NCBI GenBank assembly: GCA_950295325.1
Contig: OX485807.1
Span: 29,855,666-29,919,665 of the forward strand
Length of the DNA stretch: 64,000 nucleotides
Origin: Polytrichum commune
Lineage: Eukaryota; Streptophyta; Polytrichopsida; Polytrichales; Polytrichaceae
Direction: 5' to 3'
The position numbers and the translations under genes are program-made. Of the stretch, positions 45,601 through 58,041 are shown piece by piece. Below the pieces are notes generated by a model. It saw only the letters and a program-made list of their open reading frames with translations, did no database searches and was not told where the DNA came from. Within the stretch, counting starts at the first letter, position 1, and every line of letters begins with the position of its first letter.

Positions 45601-47372
45601 TAGTTAGCTTTTTGGATTAGAAACAAAACCAGGGAACAAATCAGGGAAGACTTAAAAGGTGACTTTTATCTCATCTAGGTGTCTTAGACAAGGTTCATTA
45701 GGAAAAACATAGGATTATTTCACTTCCTTTTAACTTAGATCTGACAATTATCTTAAGGGTAAGGGATAAAAACTCTAAAAACTCTCTTTGTCAGTACATA
45801 CAAATGTGACAGTCTCTCACCTCACTCTAATTCCCAGGCAATAGTCTGGCAGTGAGTTCATTTTATTTGAACCAAGTGCGGTGCACAAGCATAGGCACAG
45901 CCATCGACTATAGTCTTTTCAAGAGTAACATCATTGAGTCTTATTTGTCAAAGCCAAGGGCACTTTGATCTTTGCTATAGTCTTTAGTTCCACATTAACA
46001 TAATTCACATCTGGTTATAGTCTTCAATGGATTCTTAGTTCATTAGAAACCGCAATTACAACAAGGCCATAGACTGGAATTACATGAATTCGATTATTAC
46101 CAAGTCACGGTTATAAGAAAAGTTAGAATTACTATCCTCTGGAATAGGAAACGTCCAGCCAGTGACTACATTGTCCTTTCGGCCTCCCTCCTGAGCAACT
46201 GTTCAAGGCTATAGTCTTTTCACTAGGTCCATTCATCTCCTAGCATGACTATTGCCTTCCTAAGATAATAAGTTCCATTATAATTGATATCACAAACACC
46301 ATCATTGGCGCTTAAGTAAATTCATTGAATTCACTCAATTCTCATATTAGATCTTGTCATCAATTCCTTTGCTGATCTTACACTCTTACTTCAGCATAAT
46401 AGGAATCCCATGATTACACTCAGTCACATACTAGCAATCCTCTCTCAGAGTTCCTCTTTATTACAAAGACTATAGCCTTGCCTTACTCATGATTTCTCCT
46501 ATCTCCCGGGGAAATTCACTTATCAATCCCAAAGACTATAGACTTTACTCAAAGTAATCAAATACGAAATCTCATCATCTCTTTCTGTGAGAGGTTAATT
46601 ACCCAGGCCATAGCCTTGACATATTGTTAGAGGTGATAATGTCAACTAAATATAGACAATTGCCCTGCCTTATTCAATTCCTCTAAATCATTGTATAATG
46701 ATTAACCAGAATATAGCCTGATTAGGTAATTGTATCATGCGATTATGTCATTTCAATTTGTCTTGTAATCACTTACGTTTACTGCACATGGCTATGGTCT
46801 GTCGCTACTGTAGCAAAGTAAAAACAGTTCCTACAAAGGTAACTCCTTCACTTTGCAATCCCTGCAAAGTGTACTGACATACAGTATCATACTATAACCT
46901 TGACACTCACTTAAAATTAGTCTTCCATCCCAATATCAAGACTATGGCCCGAACTTGCAAATGATATTCAATAGACACAACAAAAGGTCAAGATGAATCT
47001 TTCAAACTATCACAATCCAGGATTCACTCCTAGAGAGATGTTAACTTAGTATTAATAAACAATAATATCAGAAAGACAATTGCTATACACATCAAAAGTG
47101 TATTCAAGTACAGACTCGCACAAGAGTTCTGAATGACTATGGAGTTCAATCTCTCTCCCAGAGATAACTGATTTCTATCTTTCTTCCTCCTCCCTTTATA
47201 CTTTGTGAGGAGTCATCTCTACCTTCCATCCTTTCATATCAGACTATAGCCTTGGAAGTTATGCTTTTCGGAATCTGAAGACTATAGCCTGTTTACATGG
47301 ACAATATCTTAGGATTCCAGTGCAGATTTTACCCCTTTCTACACTGAATTCTAATTTGCGAAAAGATAAACT
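45601..47372 (+). mobile_element. 1.77-kb non-autonomous DNA transposon with ACTATAGCC motif array
   Basis: It is bounded by an 8-bp target duplication with one mismatch (ACAAATTG at 45593-45600; AAAAATTG at 47373-47380). Its ends are imperfect inverted copies (TAGTTAGCTTTTTGG and the complement of the last bases, AGTTTATCTTTTCG). At least 15 copies of GACTATAGCC or its complement, some degenerate, occur in both orientations between 45838 and 47289, for example at 45906, 46207, 46468, 46534, 47242 and 47280. There is no ORF with a domain. The 8-bp target suggests hAT-like mobilisation, with the motif as transposase-binding sites; both are inferences. Confidence 0.7.
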
Positions 47373-47380
47373 AAAAATTG

Positions 47381-49232
47381 CTATCACACAAATGACCGTT
47401 CCCACACCTACAAAGATAAAAACAAAATTACAAAAGAATATGCATCCTATCTATGTCAATGGATACTCCCAAACGAATCAATATATAACAAATGGCTTCC
47501 TCAAAGAGACTTATTTCCATAGGAGAGCCAAAACACCATAAACCATAACATACTACTACTAACACAATACTATACTCACAAACAAAATCGACACTTTAAC
47601 AACATCTTAAAATCAAACTTTGATGAAGCACAAATAAGAGACACAAGACACATCCCCCCCCCACAAGTCATACCCCTATGTCACATAAATATTAATGAAT
47701 GTAATCCAGATAATGACATCGCCTGCACACAACCCACCATCCAAAGTCAACATGGTGCATCGCATATTTATGACGATGATGGGCGCCACACAATTACTAT
47801 TCCGGAGCAAAGATTACAATGGCTATGGGAACAATACCAAAACGCACTCCATCAACCACACAATTTAAAACCCCCCATACAATCATTTGAAAAGGAAGTA
47901 GTATGGTTGTACCAACGGTACAAATATAGAATGCCCAAAAATGACCCCCTTAAACTTTCCCAATACACACTACCAAATGCCATCCTTGAACACATCATTG
48001 ACTCTTTCCAAATCACACACTCACACTTCTCATCACCAGTAACATGTTCCACCTCACTAAGACAATTCTCTTCTCCATTCCTCAGAGATAAAGTCTTTGG
48101 GTCAATAGGGATAGCATTCCAACATAAATGGATAGGGAATGGGTATGCCCACCCTCATACCGAAAAAAACACCCAACAAGCCCTCCATTGGGCACGATTT
48201 GTTGCTAAAAACGACCCAGACACAATAACAATACTCATAACAACCGACCCCAATTGGTACCACAACCTTCATCCCCATAATGGTCATTTTCCGGATTCGC
48301 ACGTCATCACACACTTTAAAGCAGATACCATTACATACGACGAACCCACAATACCACCAGAATTACGAATCGAACCCCGAATAGAAAGCCGCGACATCCA
48401 AGTATTGTGCATACACCACAAAACTTCACCCCCTAGGCCAAGAGAATATGCATGTCAAATGAACATCATTGGCACCACACTACAAATACCCACCATATTT
48501 ACCGCAACAGTACCGCCAACACCATTGACCACCCCAGTAAACCGCAGTAAGAAATGGTCCCAACTCACATACCCTCCCTCCCCACCGATGACCCAGAATG
48601 CTAATATTCCACCAATCACTAATCAAAACATATGCCTACTCCTCAAATACCAACCACAATTTTGCTATTATACGGATGGATCATTTATACCCCCCAAAGC
48701 AATAACCCAAGAACAGTGGAGGCGCGAAAAAGCAGGATATGGGATATACAACCCCTTCAAAAATCTCAAAATTGCAGAAAGATTACCAGGACTCCAAAAT
48801 ATCCTAAGAGCAGAACTCATGGCTATACACCACACCCTCCGCCTCCTCACTACCACATATCATAATGAACCCGCACATATTTTTACGGATTGTCTCAACG
48901 TTTTATATCTCATAAACACAGAAACAAAACATCCAACCTTACATAACAGCCACCTAGACAAGAAAATACTTGAATCTATAGTAAAAATGTTGCAAGTCCG
49001 CACACAAACCACCACACTTCATAAAGTCAAAGCCCACACGAACATAAGTGGCAATGAACAAGCTGATAAACTAGCTAAAATGGGATGTACATTAGTACAC
49101 AGAGATGCCCTAGCAACACACGAACATGCCCACCCCACTCCATATTATCTCCAAAAAAACTGGTGGCACTCAATGCAAGACACACCAAATAAAGGCCCCA
49201 TCCGACACATCGGAAAATACATCCTTAAATAA
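47381..49232 (+). pseudogene. LINE ORF2, RNase H domain
   Basis: This continues the 45062 frame after the insertion. It has a stop at 47520-47522 and a frame change at a 9-C tract near 47652. A long open frame then runs 47907-49232. Its second half is an RNase H domain with the four catalytic elements: YYTDGSF, RAELMAIHHTL, HIFTDCLNVL and the HTN...GNEQADKLAK end. RNase H would remove the RNA template strand during target-primed reverse transcription. Codon use favours C and A throughout. Confidence 0.8.
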
Positions 49233-49581
49233 GCACAACCTAACAATTATGGCATCCCAAACACACCAATTACACAAATGGCTCGACAACAAAGACATCG
49301 ACAAACCACTATCAAATGACTTTTGGAACAATTCGGCCATCACATATAAACAAAAAACATGCCTAGTAAAATTCAGAACTGGACAATATATGGGACATGC
49401 CAGGAAACAACTCTTCTTTGGTAGAACCGCATACCCATCCCACACATGCCCAATCTGTAACACATTAGAAGCAGATACATGGTTACATGTACTCCTTAAA
49501 TGTAAACAACAACACATCCACGCACTAATCACAAATAGACATAGCAAAGCTGTCTGGGAAATCTGTAAACTTCTCATTTAA
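49233..49581 (+). pseudogene. LINE ORF2, CCHC zinc-binding segment
   Basis: The frame (open from 49126) contains FRTGQYMGHARKQLFF and then CPICNTLEADTWLHVLLKC with a following His. This is the zinc-binding motif that commonly follows RT/RNase H in LINE proteins. It is one frame off from the RNase H segment (shift near 49210-49232) and ends at a TAA that interrupts an otherwise continuous frame into 49609. Confidence 0.75.
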
Positions 49582-49608
49582 AATAAACTTACCAGACATT
49601 ATATACTT

Positions 49609-50121
49609 ATGAATGCAGGAATATACAATGACTCCCCACAAGAAAACATTGTACCCGCATGGCTACTACCATGCACATGCGACACCCAACGATGTCATTG
49701 CAATGCTCGGCTCAAACCCGACATATTATGTGTCATCAGCCATCCATATAATTCTTCGCCACCAAAAGCACCCACACAAGGAGTCACCATACAATACATA
49801 GAATTCACATACTGTAATGACAGGTTCTCTGCCGAAACACTAGAAAGAAAAACCATGAAATATCAACCACTTATTGACAACCTCACTACAAGAGGATGGA
49901 AGGTAGCCCCACTCATAGTACTAGCAGCAGGTGCCAGAGCCACAACTCACATCCCCTCGATGAAGGCATTAGAAACACAACTAAAACTCCCTACATCACA
50001 AATTAGGCACACATTTCAACAAATCAACATAATCGCCATACAATATGCACACTCAATACTAATCCACAAAAGACGGATAGAGAATAAGCAACCTATCAAT
50101 AATTTACAAAACTATACTTAA
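49609..50121 (+). pseudogene. LINE ORF2, restriction-like endonuclease domain
   Basis: The 170-residue frame is in phase with the zinc segment. It contains KPDILCV, then IQYIEFTYCNDR and, about 20 residues on, KYQPLIDNL...GW and PLIVLAAGARATTH. This fits the PD-(D/E)xK-like endonuclease found at the C-terminus of restriction-like-endonuclease LINEs, which nicks the target before reverse transcription. The order RNase H, zinc finger, endonuclease is unusual. The assignment rests on motif pattern only. Confidence 0.65.
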
Positions 50122-50334
50122 AACCTAAGGACTCAACATATTCACCTCCAAAGCCCATCCCACCGGTTAAAACCGGTAAAAATCACTGGTTACTAACATA
50201 GTGTCTACTCCCTGAAAAGGGTGAAGTAGTATTACACCCAACGTCATTACCCTGGGGTATGGCTTAGGATGTCTTACGAACAGACACTCTATTCACTCCG
50301 GCCCCTAAAAGGGGCCGGAGTTCTTCTTCTTCTT
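50122..50334 (+). other. LINE 3' UTR with terminal hairpin and TTC tail
   Basis: A perfect 11-bp stem, ACTCCGGCCCC (50295-50305) with GGGGCCGGAGT (50311-50321) around TAAAA, is followed at once by (TTC)n to about 50334. A smaller stem, ACCGGTTAAAACCGGT, lies near 50162-50177. A short-repeat tail and a 3' structured RNA are typical of where a LINE reverse transcriptase engages its own transcript. Confidence 0.7.
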
Positions 50335-51019
50335 GTCAAAGGTAGGTATGCTCATAAGCTTCATATGCTTTGAACACATCCAAGATGTGGTTATACAAAA
50401 ATTAATGAACCTTTATTAACTTGGTGTTTGGGACATTATTGTTACTCATATATTGTGGATGGAATCAACTAAAAGTAGTGTATATGCTATGTAGAAAAGT
50501 TGAATTTTTGTGGGAGCTAGGGTTGAGGACATAAGACTTCAAAATACATACTAGGGACTAGACAACCATAGTAGATAATTACAATGGACAACTATACACA
50601 ATCTCAAAATAATAGCACATAGTACATAATGGTGAAAATTAAATACATCATATACATCCGTTCAAAGTGGATGAGCAAACCTACCTATGATGACAAAAGC
50701 GAGTGGAAGAAATGTATCCCCATCTAGTCAGTTGGTCCAACATGGAGAAATAAGAGAAATCAAAAGGGACAATGGGCAAATATGTCGGATAGATCACATG
50801 GACTCAATCTAAACCAGAAAAGGGGGATATTGCTAGGGGTACAATAAACTAAATGTCATAAATGCCAATTTTTAGGGATGCGTGGTAAAAATTAATATCA
50901 ACTAGTGACATGAGACTAAAAATAATAGATCTTGGGATTTTGAGAAGTACTTAAGGCTTCAAGCCGAACATGAGAGTAGTTGTTAGGTGGGCAGATAGGA
51001 GATAGGGCATCCAACTAGG
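50335..51019. other. no gene recognised
   Basis: AT-rich flank between the LINE and the inverted repeat region. I see no ORF with a domain and no inverted ends. Confidence 0.5.
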
Positions 51020-51235
51020 GTCTTAGATATATTTGGATTTATGCATGAATTTGGACGATTCCAATCACCAATATGATGTACACTAGATTACAAAACTAGA
51101 CAAATATGATGGTTGGCAAACATGGAATACAAACAATCAAAGTTGTGATTGTGTGATTACTTTTGTTGTTATTATTGTTGTTTGATGTTTTTATCCCCAC
51201 AAGTACACGTCCCTTATTATTTCTAGACAAGTGGT
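51020..51235 (-). repeat. inverted copy of 1365-1575
   Basis: The reverse complement aligns with 1365-1575 (shared GCCAACCATCATATTTGT and AATAATAAGGG). Confidence 0.65.
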
Positions 51236-51536
51236 TGTTTAAATATTCAATTACCCCTTTAAGGGCCTTTTAAGGAAAGAAAGCCCAAATCCTCCCAATT
51301 TGTGTATAGAAACCTTAAGATCCATAGCGATTTTTTAATGTCAGTGTGTGTTATGATTTTTGGGTATGGATGGAGGAGCTCATGGTTGGAACTTGATTTA
51401 GGGTTGAGAGTGATGGAGAGTGCAAGAGTCAAATGGCAAGAGGCTCTTGAGGCCATCATAATACTAAATCAAGAGTAGGAACTCAATGGGGAACCAAAGT
51501 TGGTGGAAAAATGACAACAGAGTGATTTGGTATGGA

Positions 51537-51879
51537 CTCGGGGGGGGGGGGGGGCAGTGTGTTAAAAAGTTAAGGATATAGGTGCGAACAACCACTATTT
51601 TACAGGGGGGGGTATTACTTTCAATTTTTTTTTCACATACTATCATTATGTAAATTTCTACTTTGGGTTAATAGAAAAATGGGTTGCATTACTTATAATT
51701 CCAAATTACCTATTATTCCATACCCTATAATACTTTAAAGATGTCCAGTGCCATTTTTGATACCCTATATTACTCTTAAGTCCATTTATAATTTTTTGCC
51801 CCCGTGTTTTTAAAATACCCTATCATTTGTTCGCACGTATATTGCTACTCCAACCAATGACTACCCCCCCCCCCCCGAG
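51537..51879 (+). mobile_element. G-run-terminated MITE, complete, 8-bp duplication
   Basis: The ends are CTCG plus a G run then CAGTG (left), and the mirror, TAG before a C run and GAG (right). The inner inverted motif GTGCGAACAA lies about 45 bp from each end. The flanks carry an identical 8-bp duplication, GGTATGGA, at 51529-51536 and 51880-51887. The 8-bp target is hAT-like, but the terminal G homopolymer is not a usual hAT end. The 343 bp are non-coding. Confidence 0.8.
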
Positions 51880-51950
51880 GGTATGGATTAGGGGATGGTA
51901 AGTAGAGGTGACCGATAAAGGAGTCATCCCTATGTAGACGAGACCTAGAA

Positions 51951-52183
51951 CATAGTATTCGTGAAAATGTCACATTCACATGTGACATTTTTTTTCCAAA
52001 ACTGACTCACTTTCTAGTCTTGTGAACACACTTGTATTAAAAAAAACTATAGTTTGCAAAAACTTATCTAATTGGCAAATGTTGTCTTCAAAGACCAATT
52101 CAAGGTGGCCTTCCTTGCATTCAAGAAAATGACATTTATGACATTTTTATGTGTCATGTGACGTTTTCACGAATATCATATTC
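51951..52183. mobile_element. small inverted-repeat element
   Basis: The ends are inverted copies: ATAGTATTCGTGAAAATGTC at 51952 and its near-complement GACGTTTTCACGAATATCAT at about 52161-52180. The element is about 230 bp and non-coding. It sits 70 bp from the G-run MITE. Confidence 0.65.
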
Positions 52184-53990
52184 TTGAGAGACATTCGGCT
52201 GCTAATAAGAAGGAGTTACAAGACTTGGAACTAGCATGGTAGATTGTCCAAAGATCTACCAAGCATGCCAAGAAAAGGTAATGTAGGACCATAAGCAAGG
52301 TTCCAACTAGGAAACTAGTCCCACAAATTTCATGATACGAACACCAACTAGACCCAGCTTGACAAAAAACACCGACAAGGCAATCAGTTAAACAAAGTAG
52401 CAATTACCAACATCAACTGGAAACAAATTTATATAAGATTCATCCAACGATTGTGATTTTCTTCAATGATTTTTTCCATACAAATTGATTTTAACGAGCA
52501 TGTATGCAAGGAATGCCCAAGGAATATTTTCCAATCATTTTATGTATTGTGTGCATAGTTGAGGCAAATTATTCTAGAAGTTCAAAATTGCAAGACTTCA
52601 ATGAGATGGGCATCCCTCGATTCATGCAAACAAATTAAAATAAATTTGAGACAAGAACTTGTCTATGATTATCACTTGGCAAGGGCGGCAACCGGATATG
52701 TATCTCACTAGCAACCTAGTGCAAGACTCGTGAAGGTTTTTGCAGTGTCAAAGAAGTGTGAGAGCATTGTTCTTTATAGTATTGTTGATAATGCTCATGA
52801 CTTGTTTGACATATCGTTTGCTCATCTCAATCATAGGCATGTTTAGAGATTTGAAGGAGTATTAAAAATGGCAAACGCCATCTTTCTATAGCAAGTTCCT
52901 CATACAGATTACCTAACCTTGAAAGTCAAACCTCCATCACAATGATAATTATTTGGTGATCCACTATTGTGAGCCACCCAAACCGCTTGTGATTTGAGTT
53001 AAGGCTGATGGTCTAATAAGAAATGCAGTTAGTTGTTAGGAATTAGATTAATGTCAATTAGTTGGTATTATTAAAACAATTATACAATACATGAAGATTT
53101 GGAATGACGGCTAGCAGATGAAGACGTAAGTAGACGATGGTGTATGCGGATGAAGTGTCGAGTGGATGAAGGTGTGAGCAGACTACGACGTATGTGGATG
53201 AAGGCGTTAAGCGGATATAAATTGTTAGATCAAGAGGGTGGCGAAGGAGGACTGTTGGATTTAGAGGGTTTAGAGAATGATAGCTAGGGTGGAATCAGCT
53301 GTAGATGCTAACATTTAGATGTATGTATATCTAAATTTACAGCCGGTAAGGCTTTGTAGTTGGAAGAAGGTGATTCGCGAAGGTTAACATGGGGTTCACT
53401 TTCACTCTCTCTCACAGCTAGGATATTCTCTCCTCCCCTCTCCATGAAGATAGAGCTCGGAGAGGTGACTATCGGAATTTTAGAAACCACGTGAGTTAAA
53501 AAAAATAGGGTCAATTTAATTCGTTGAGGGTAAAATTTATAAATTCGTTAGATCTGCCATAGCATTGGAAATATGTCCCCTACATGATTATATGTAAAAC
53601 GGGGTGGTGAATAATTCCTTCATTTTAATAATCAGTAGGAAAAAAAAATTAGGATTATAGATATTGGATCCCCCAAATGTGTGTAGTAGGATCAATAGAA
53701 TAATCATGGGTTTGAATACTTGGATGAAGAATTATGTAAATTTTGTCCAAATTTAAATTAAACACCTTAGTATGGGAAATGTTGTGGATTTTTTTGGGGG
53801 AATGAATGTTGTGATTTCTCAATGGCCCTTGGGCTTGCTTAGGGTTTGGGCAAGCACAGTGGCACGAAGACAGTGAAGCATTTGGGTAGGAGGTCTTGTG
53901 TTGGTGAAGCATGAAGCGATGAAGCGTGACGCAAAGACGGTACGTAGGACATATTTTTTGGAGCTTTCTTCTTTGCTCCATAGCATTCAC
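52184..53990. other. no gene recognised
   Basis: AT-rich. An imperfect short tandem array of GCGGATGAAG-type units lies at about 53110-53215. Otherwise only short frames without domains. Confidence 0.5.
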
Positions 53991-54201
53991 ACATGATGTT
54001 TTACAAGCGCCAAAGATTCAATTTGCTCTGTTCTCGTGCGGTAAAAGTTGATTGCAAACTCTAACTCCTTGATTTTTCCCTTCCACTGCATGTTTTTCGA
54101 TGACATGCTATTGATTTTTTACGCCCTCCTCAAGCACTGGATTGGTGATCCAATGCATACACAAGCAGCCATGGTGAAGCGAGCGGCAAACGCCACATTA
54201 A

Positions 54202-54806
54202 TAGGTCACATCAGTGGTTGGTCTCTTTGTTGGTCAAAAGTTTGTTCTCCATTGATTGAGATACTGGTAGTGAAAGAACCTACACCTAGAAGTGTGTTGG
54301 TTACCACTTTTCACTTGCTTATAACTTTTGTCTAAGTCCTTCTGTCTTATTTTGTGAATTCTAAATGTTTTCCAAATGAGGAGTAAAAATCTGTGTAGTT
54401 TTGAGGAGCTCCTAGAAATTCTAGGGTTTTTTTCCTTGGTTAATTTATGTCTGCTTGTGTGTTTGAGGATTTCGAATATGAATTTTGATGGATTGGGAAG
54501 TGTGTCGTTGTTGCAGGTTTGATGTTGTTGCAACTTGTCATGAAGGTGAATCCAAATTTCAGTGTTGTGAAAAAAACATGTCTTACGGTGTTCATTTGGT
54601 GCCATTGATATGTCAAGCTTGATCCTCCCATGGTGAGCTTCGGATGTGATTTAGTCAAGTGGATTTTAAGGTGGGATGAATTAGCCATAAACTTACGGGG
54701 ATTAAGTTTTACTCAAACCAATGACTATATAACATGGTCATATCACCGGCTAGTCTCTTTGTTGGTCGAAATTTTGTTCTTCATTGATTGAGATACTAGT
54801 AGTGCA
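54202..54806 (+). repeat. direct repeat pair (~75 bp, spacing ~530)
   Basis: 54202-54277 and 54733-54806 share GTCTCTTTGTTGGTC and ATTGATTGAGATACT with about 80% identity by eye. They suggest duplication within an older element. Confidence 0.6.
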
Positions 54807-54978
54807 GTATTGGGCAAACTAGTTGAAGGAGAAGTTGTTTGCAATCTATCATATTACACGTTAATTGTCATTGATGATGATGTTACAGTTGCCCTATAAG
54901 GTTTGAAAGAAGCCCAATTTATGCCTAGGGTTTTGAACATGTCACCTTTTAGTTCATTTTGCAAACAAGGTATGGTTT

Positions 54979-55743
54979 ATGACACCTTGGTTGGTGGAAA
55001 TAACAAACCCGCAAAACTTTGCATATATTCCTGCAAAATCACCAGTGAGGGGAGAAGATGGTGATGTTGAGGTTTATTGTGTTGATCTTGAAGCGAATGC
55101 TTTAGATTATGGTAGCGTGAATAATAATTTCAACCCTTGTATTGAAGGAGAAGTAGACATTGTTGAAGATGGGGCCCCAAATTTCCTTGTTGTAGAATCT
55201 GAGACATGAGATGCAATGTCAGAGATACTGAACTTGGAGGAGTCTCAAGTCAACACTGCACTTCCCACAAATAAGGTAATACATTTTGTTAAATATGATA
55301 GTTATAATATTTATAAGTCCACTTTAATATCCAAGTTGAATATTAATATTTCTTTTCTCTAACTAAAGTGAAAAATTCTATTTATTTTAATAATGTTGAT
55401 GATTACATCAATGCTTCATCTTTTGCACAAAGAATGTTGTTGGATCTTGGGATGGATTATGGAGTGTACTTTATGCAAAGAAGTACGACAACTACCTCAT
55501 CTACTAACTTATTAAATTAGTTGTTAGGAGGACTAGGGGAAGACCTTCCAAAATTTTGCAACCTACATGTGTCCTCAATGGAGTTGACCAACGCACGTGG
55601 TGTATAGGACGAGTTCAAAAAATGAGACGGAAGGTAGGTACAAGATGGGAAAGTTGCATGCATCTTATTGACCTTCTTAATCGGGAGGTGAACAAAGGTA
55701 AAAAAATACAAGTATTGTCGGATTGGTTTTATGGTCTATCTTA
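54979..55743 (+). pseudogene. unrecognised gene remnant with an AT-hook-like motif
   Basis: The frame 54979-55209 (MTPWLVEITNPQ) is acidic and of unknown family. A second frame near 55520-55743 begins with RRTRGRPSKI, an AT-hook core (RGRP), followed by a Lys/Arg/Trp-rich stretch. They could be exons of one gene or of a plant transposase remnant; no splice pattern joins them cleanly. I assign no function. Confidence 0.3.
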
Positions 55744-58040
55744 ATTATTTTAGAAAAAATCTTGGACACTTTAAATTCAAATATGACCACTCATATTCTA
55801 TTCGGGTTGATGTAGATAGCATAATTTGCACCATGACTATGTCATTTGATGTAGAGAGGGATGTCTTTGAGAGAGATGGGAACTCCTTGAATGAGTTTGT
55901 TGAAAACTCTACATGAAATTGATAATGATGTAGGATATTTTTTGTAACCATATAACCATACCACAAAATGACTATTTTCTTGCTAACATATAAATTATGC
56001 TCATTTTACCTTAGAAATTGTAAGTTATTTTTTATAAAAATGACTTATTTATCCTAAGATTCTGAAGTCACAACAATGTCTCATGAATGATTGGTGTTTC
56101 TAGGTTAGTAGGTGTTATTTAATCTATGAAATTCTCTTACTTCATTTAAAGATGTTGTTTATTATTGAGCATTGGATGGTTGAAGTGATAAGCATGTATT
56201 AGATTTTTCAAATGCATGAAGATGATGAGTTAACTTTCAATCCAAATGCGGAGGAAGTTAAGTATTATGTTTTCCTAAACTTTGAATTTGAATCTTTTCT
56301 TATTGTTTGATCTTGTATGAATTTTTGAATGGATGGGCAATTCTCTAAATCTAAAAATCTAGTTTTCAAGTTATGAAATTATAAGAATTAAGGTTGGCTT
56401 GTGGTTCATTCTTCATCAATTTTTGTTGCTACTTTTACTTGTCTTGCTAATAGTGCCAATATTTTATTAATTGCATTTTTGCTACAACAACCTTTTGTAG
56501 ATGATCGATGATGCGCTACAACATCTGGCAACCTCACCGTGGTAGACTAGGCGGATTGCGCTTTGCCTTGGAAGAAGACACAGTAGAGTGGTTGGAGACT
56601 TCGATGGTTGCTTGTCAGATGCCAATAATTAGTTTCAGTTATTCGTCATAATTGGTGTTAAACCTCTTATAATATTTTAGTCTTATCATAAAATTATAGA
56701 GGATATTGAACATGTACCTTAATAGTATTGGAGGGTGCATAGTTATATCCTAATCATTCACATTGTAAATATTTGGTACAAGGTTGAATGTGTTTTGTGA
56801 ACATTATTAAAGTAAATGTTTTTAATCTTTGTTTTTAGCTTTCTTGTATTTGAATGCAATCTTTTGTTTTTAGAGTAGATGATTGTGTAAAATTTCATGT
56901 CTTGTTACAACCAATTGTATTTCTTGTTTTTTTTTTATCTGAGTTTACAACCTGTCTATGTGAACTTATACATTTTGTTATCTCCATGTTTATTGGTAAC
57001 CCTTTAACTAGTACCTAAGTGCTATTGGTTGTGTTTTGAATGGCATCTTAAATGATTTAGGATTGGTATAACTAATTGAAACCAATTTAATGACAAAATG
57101 GATGGTATGGAATGTTTGTTGCTCACATAGTCGATTTTGCAATGCTAAAGTATTCCATCCACTATTTGGTACTTATACAATTTATAAAAAAAATATTGTG
57201 CCAAAAGTTAGCCTCTCTAAACAATTACAAATAAATATAAGGTGCTAAAAAAAATGTCAAAGTAGCTTTATATCTACAAATAGGGAGGGAAAAAATATTG
57301 AGAACTGGATAAATATCCCCCCATTAAATACCTCATTATCGCATGTGCTTACAAAACGTAAGGGGGTGTGATCACCCCGAGAGATAGAGGCATAAAGCTC
57401 CTAGCATGCTAACAAAACAAATGTTAAATAAAAAGGTTTTTGAACATTGTTGGATTACTATTGTACAGATTTGTGTTTGTTGGAATGAATTGTGTACAGA
57501 CATGTGGCTGTTGGAACGAAGGCCATGGTTGTAGTTTTAGGTTGTATTAATGTTGTTTGCATAAGTTTTTGGTTGCATAAGTTTTTGTTTGCATAATATT
57601 TAGATTGCATAAACTCATGGTTATCTTAGTTATATTTATATTAGTTTCTGGTTCCATAAGCTCCTAATTACTTTAATTTAGTTCCGTTTGTATTAGCTTT
57701 TAGTTGTATATTAAGCTCATGGTTACCTTAATTCTATTTGCATAAGCTTCTGGTTGTATTAACTTATGTTACATAAGCTTCTGTTATATTAGTTGTCTTT
57801 GCATTACTGGTTGTTGAGGGTTTTACGGCGTTAAAGGCTTAAAGGCATGAGATAGATATAGAGTTAGTAGTTAGAGATAAAAATAGTGGTTAGTGGTTTA
57901 AAATAGTGGATAAAAAATAATGGTTAAAAAACAGAGACAAAGTTAGAGTCTAAAGCTTTAGCTTTAGTCTTAATTAGAGTGTTGGAATAGAGGGTGGCAA
58001 AAGATCACCCATCCAAGTATTATTCATCGAAAGGTTGTGA
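55744..58040. other. no gene recognised
   Basis: Very AT-rich, with repeated TGCATAAGTTTNTGGTT-type phrases at 57540-57800. No domain was found on either strand. Confidence 0.5.
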
Positions 58041-58041
58041 T

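Noticed and set aside
45062-50121. CRISPR-like or regulatory interpretation of the repeated ACTATAGCC motif
   Set aside because: The motif spacing is irregular, orientation is mixed and the host is eukaryotic; a transposon explanation fits the target duplication.
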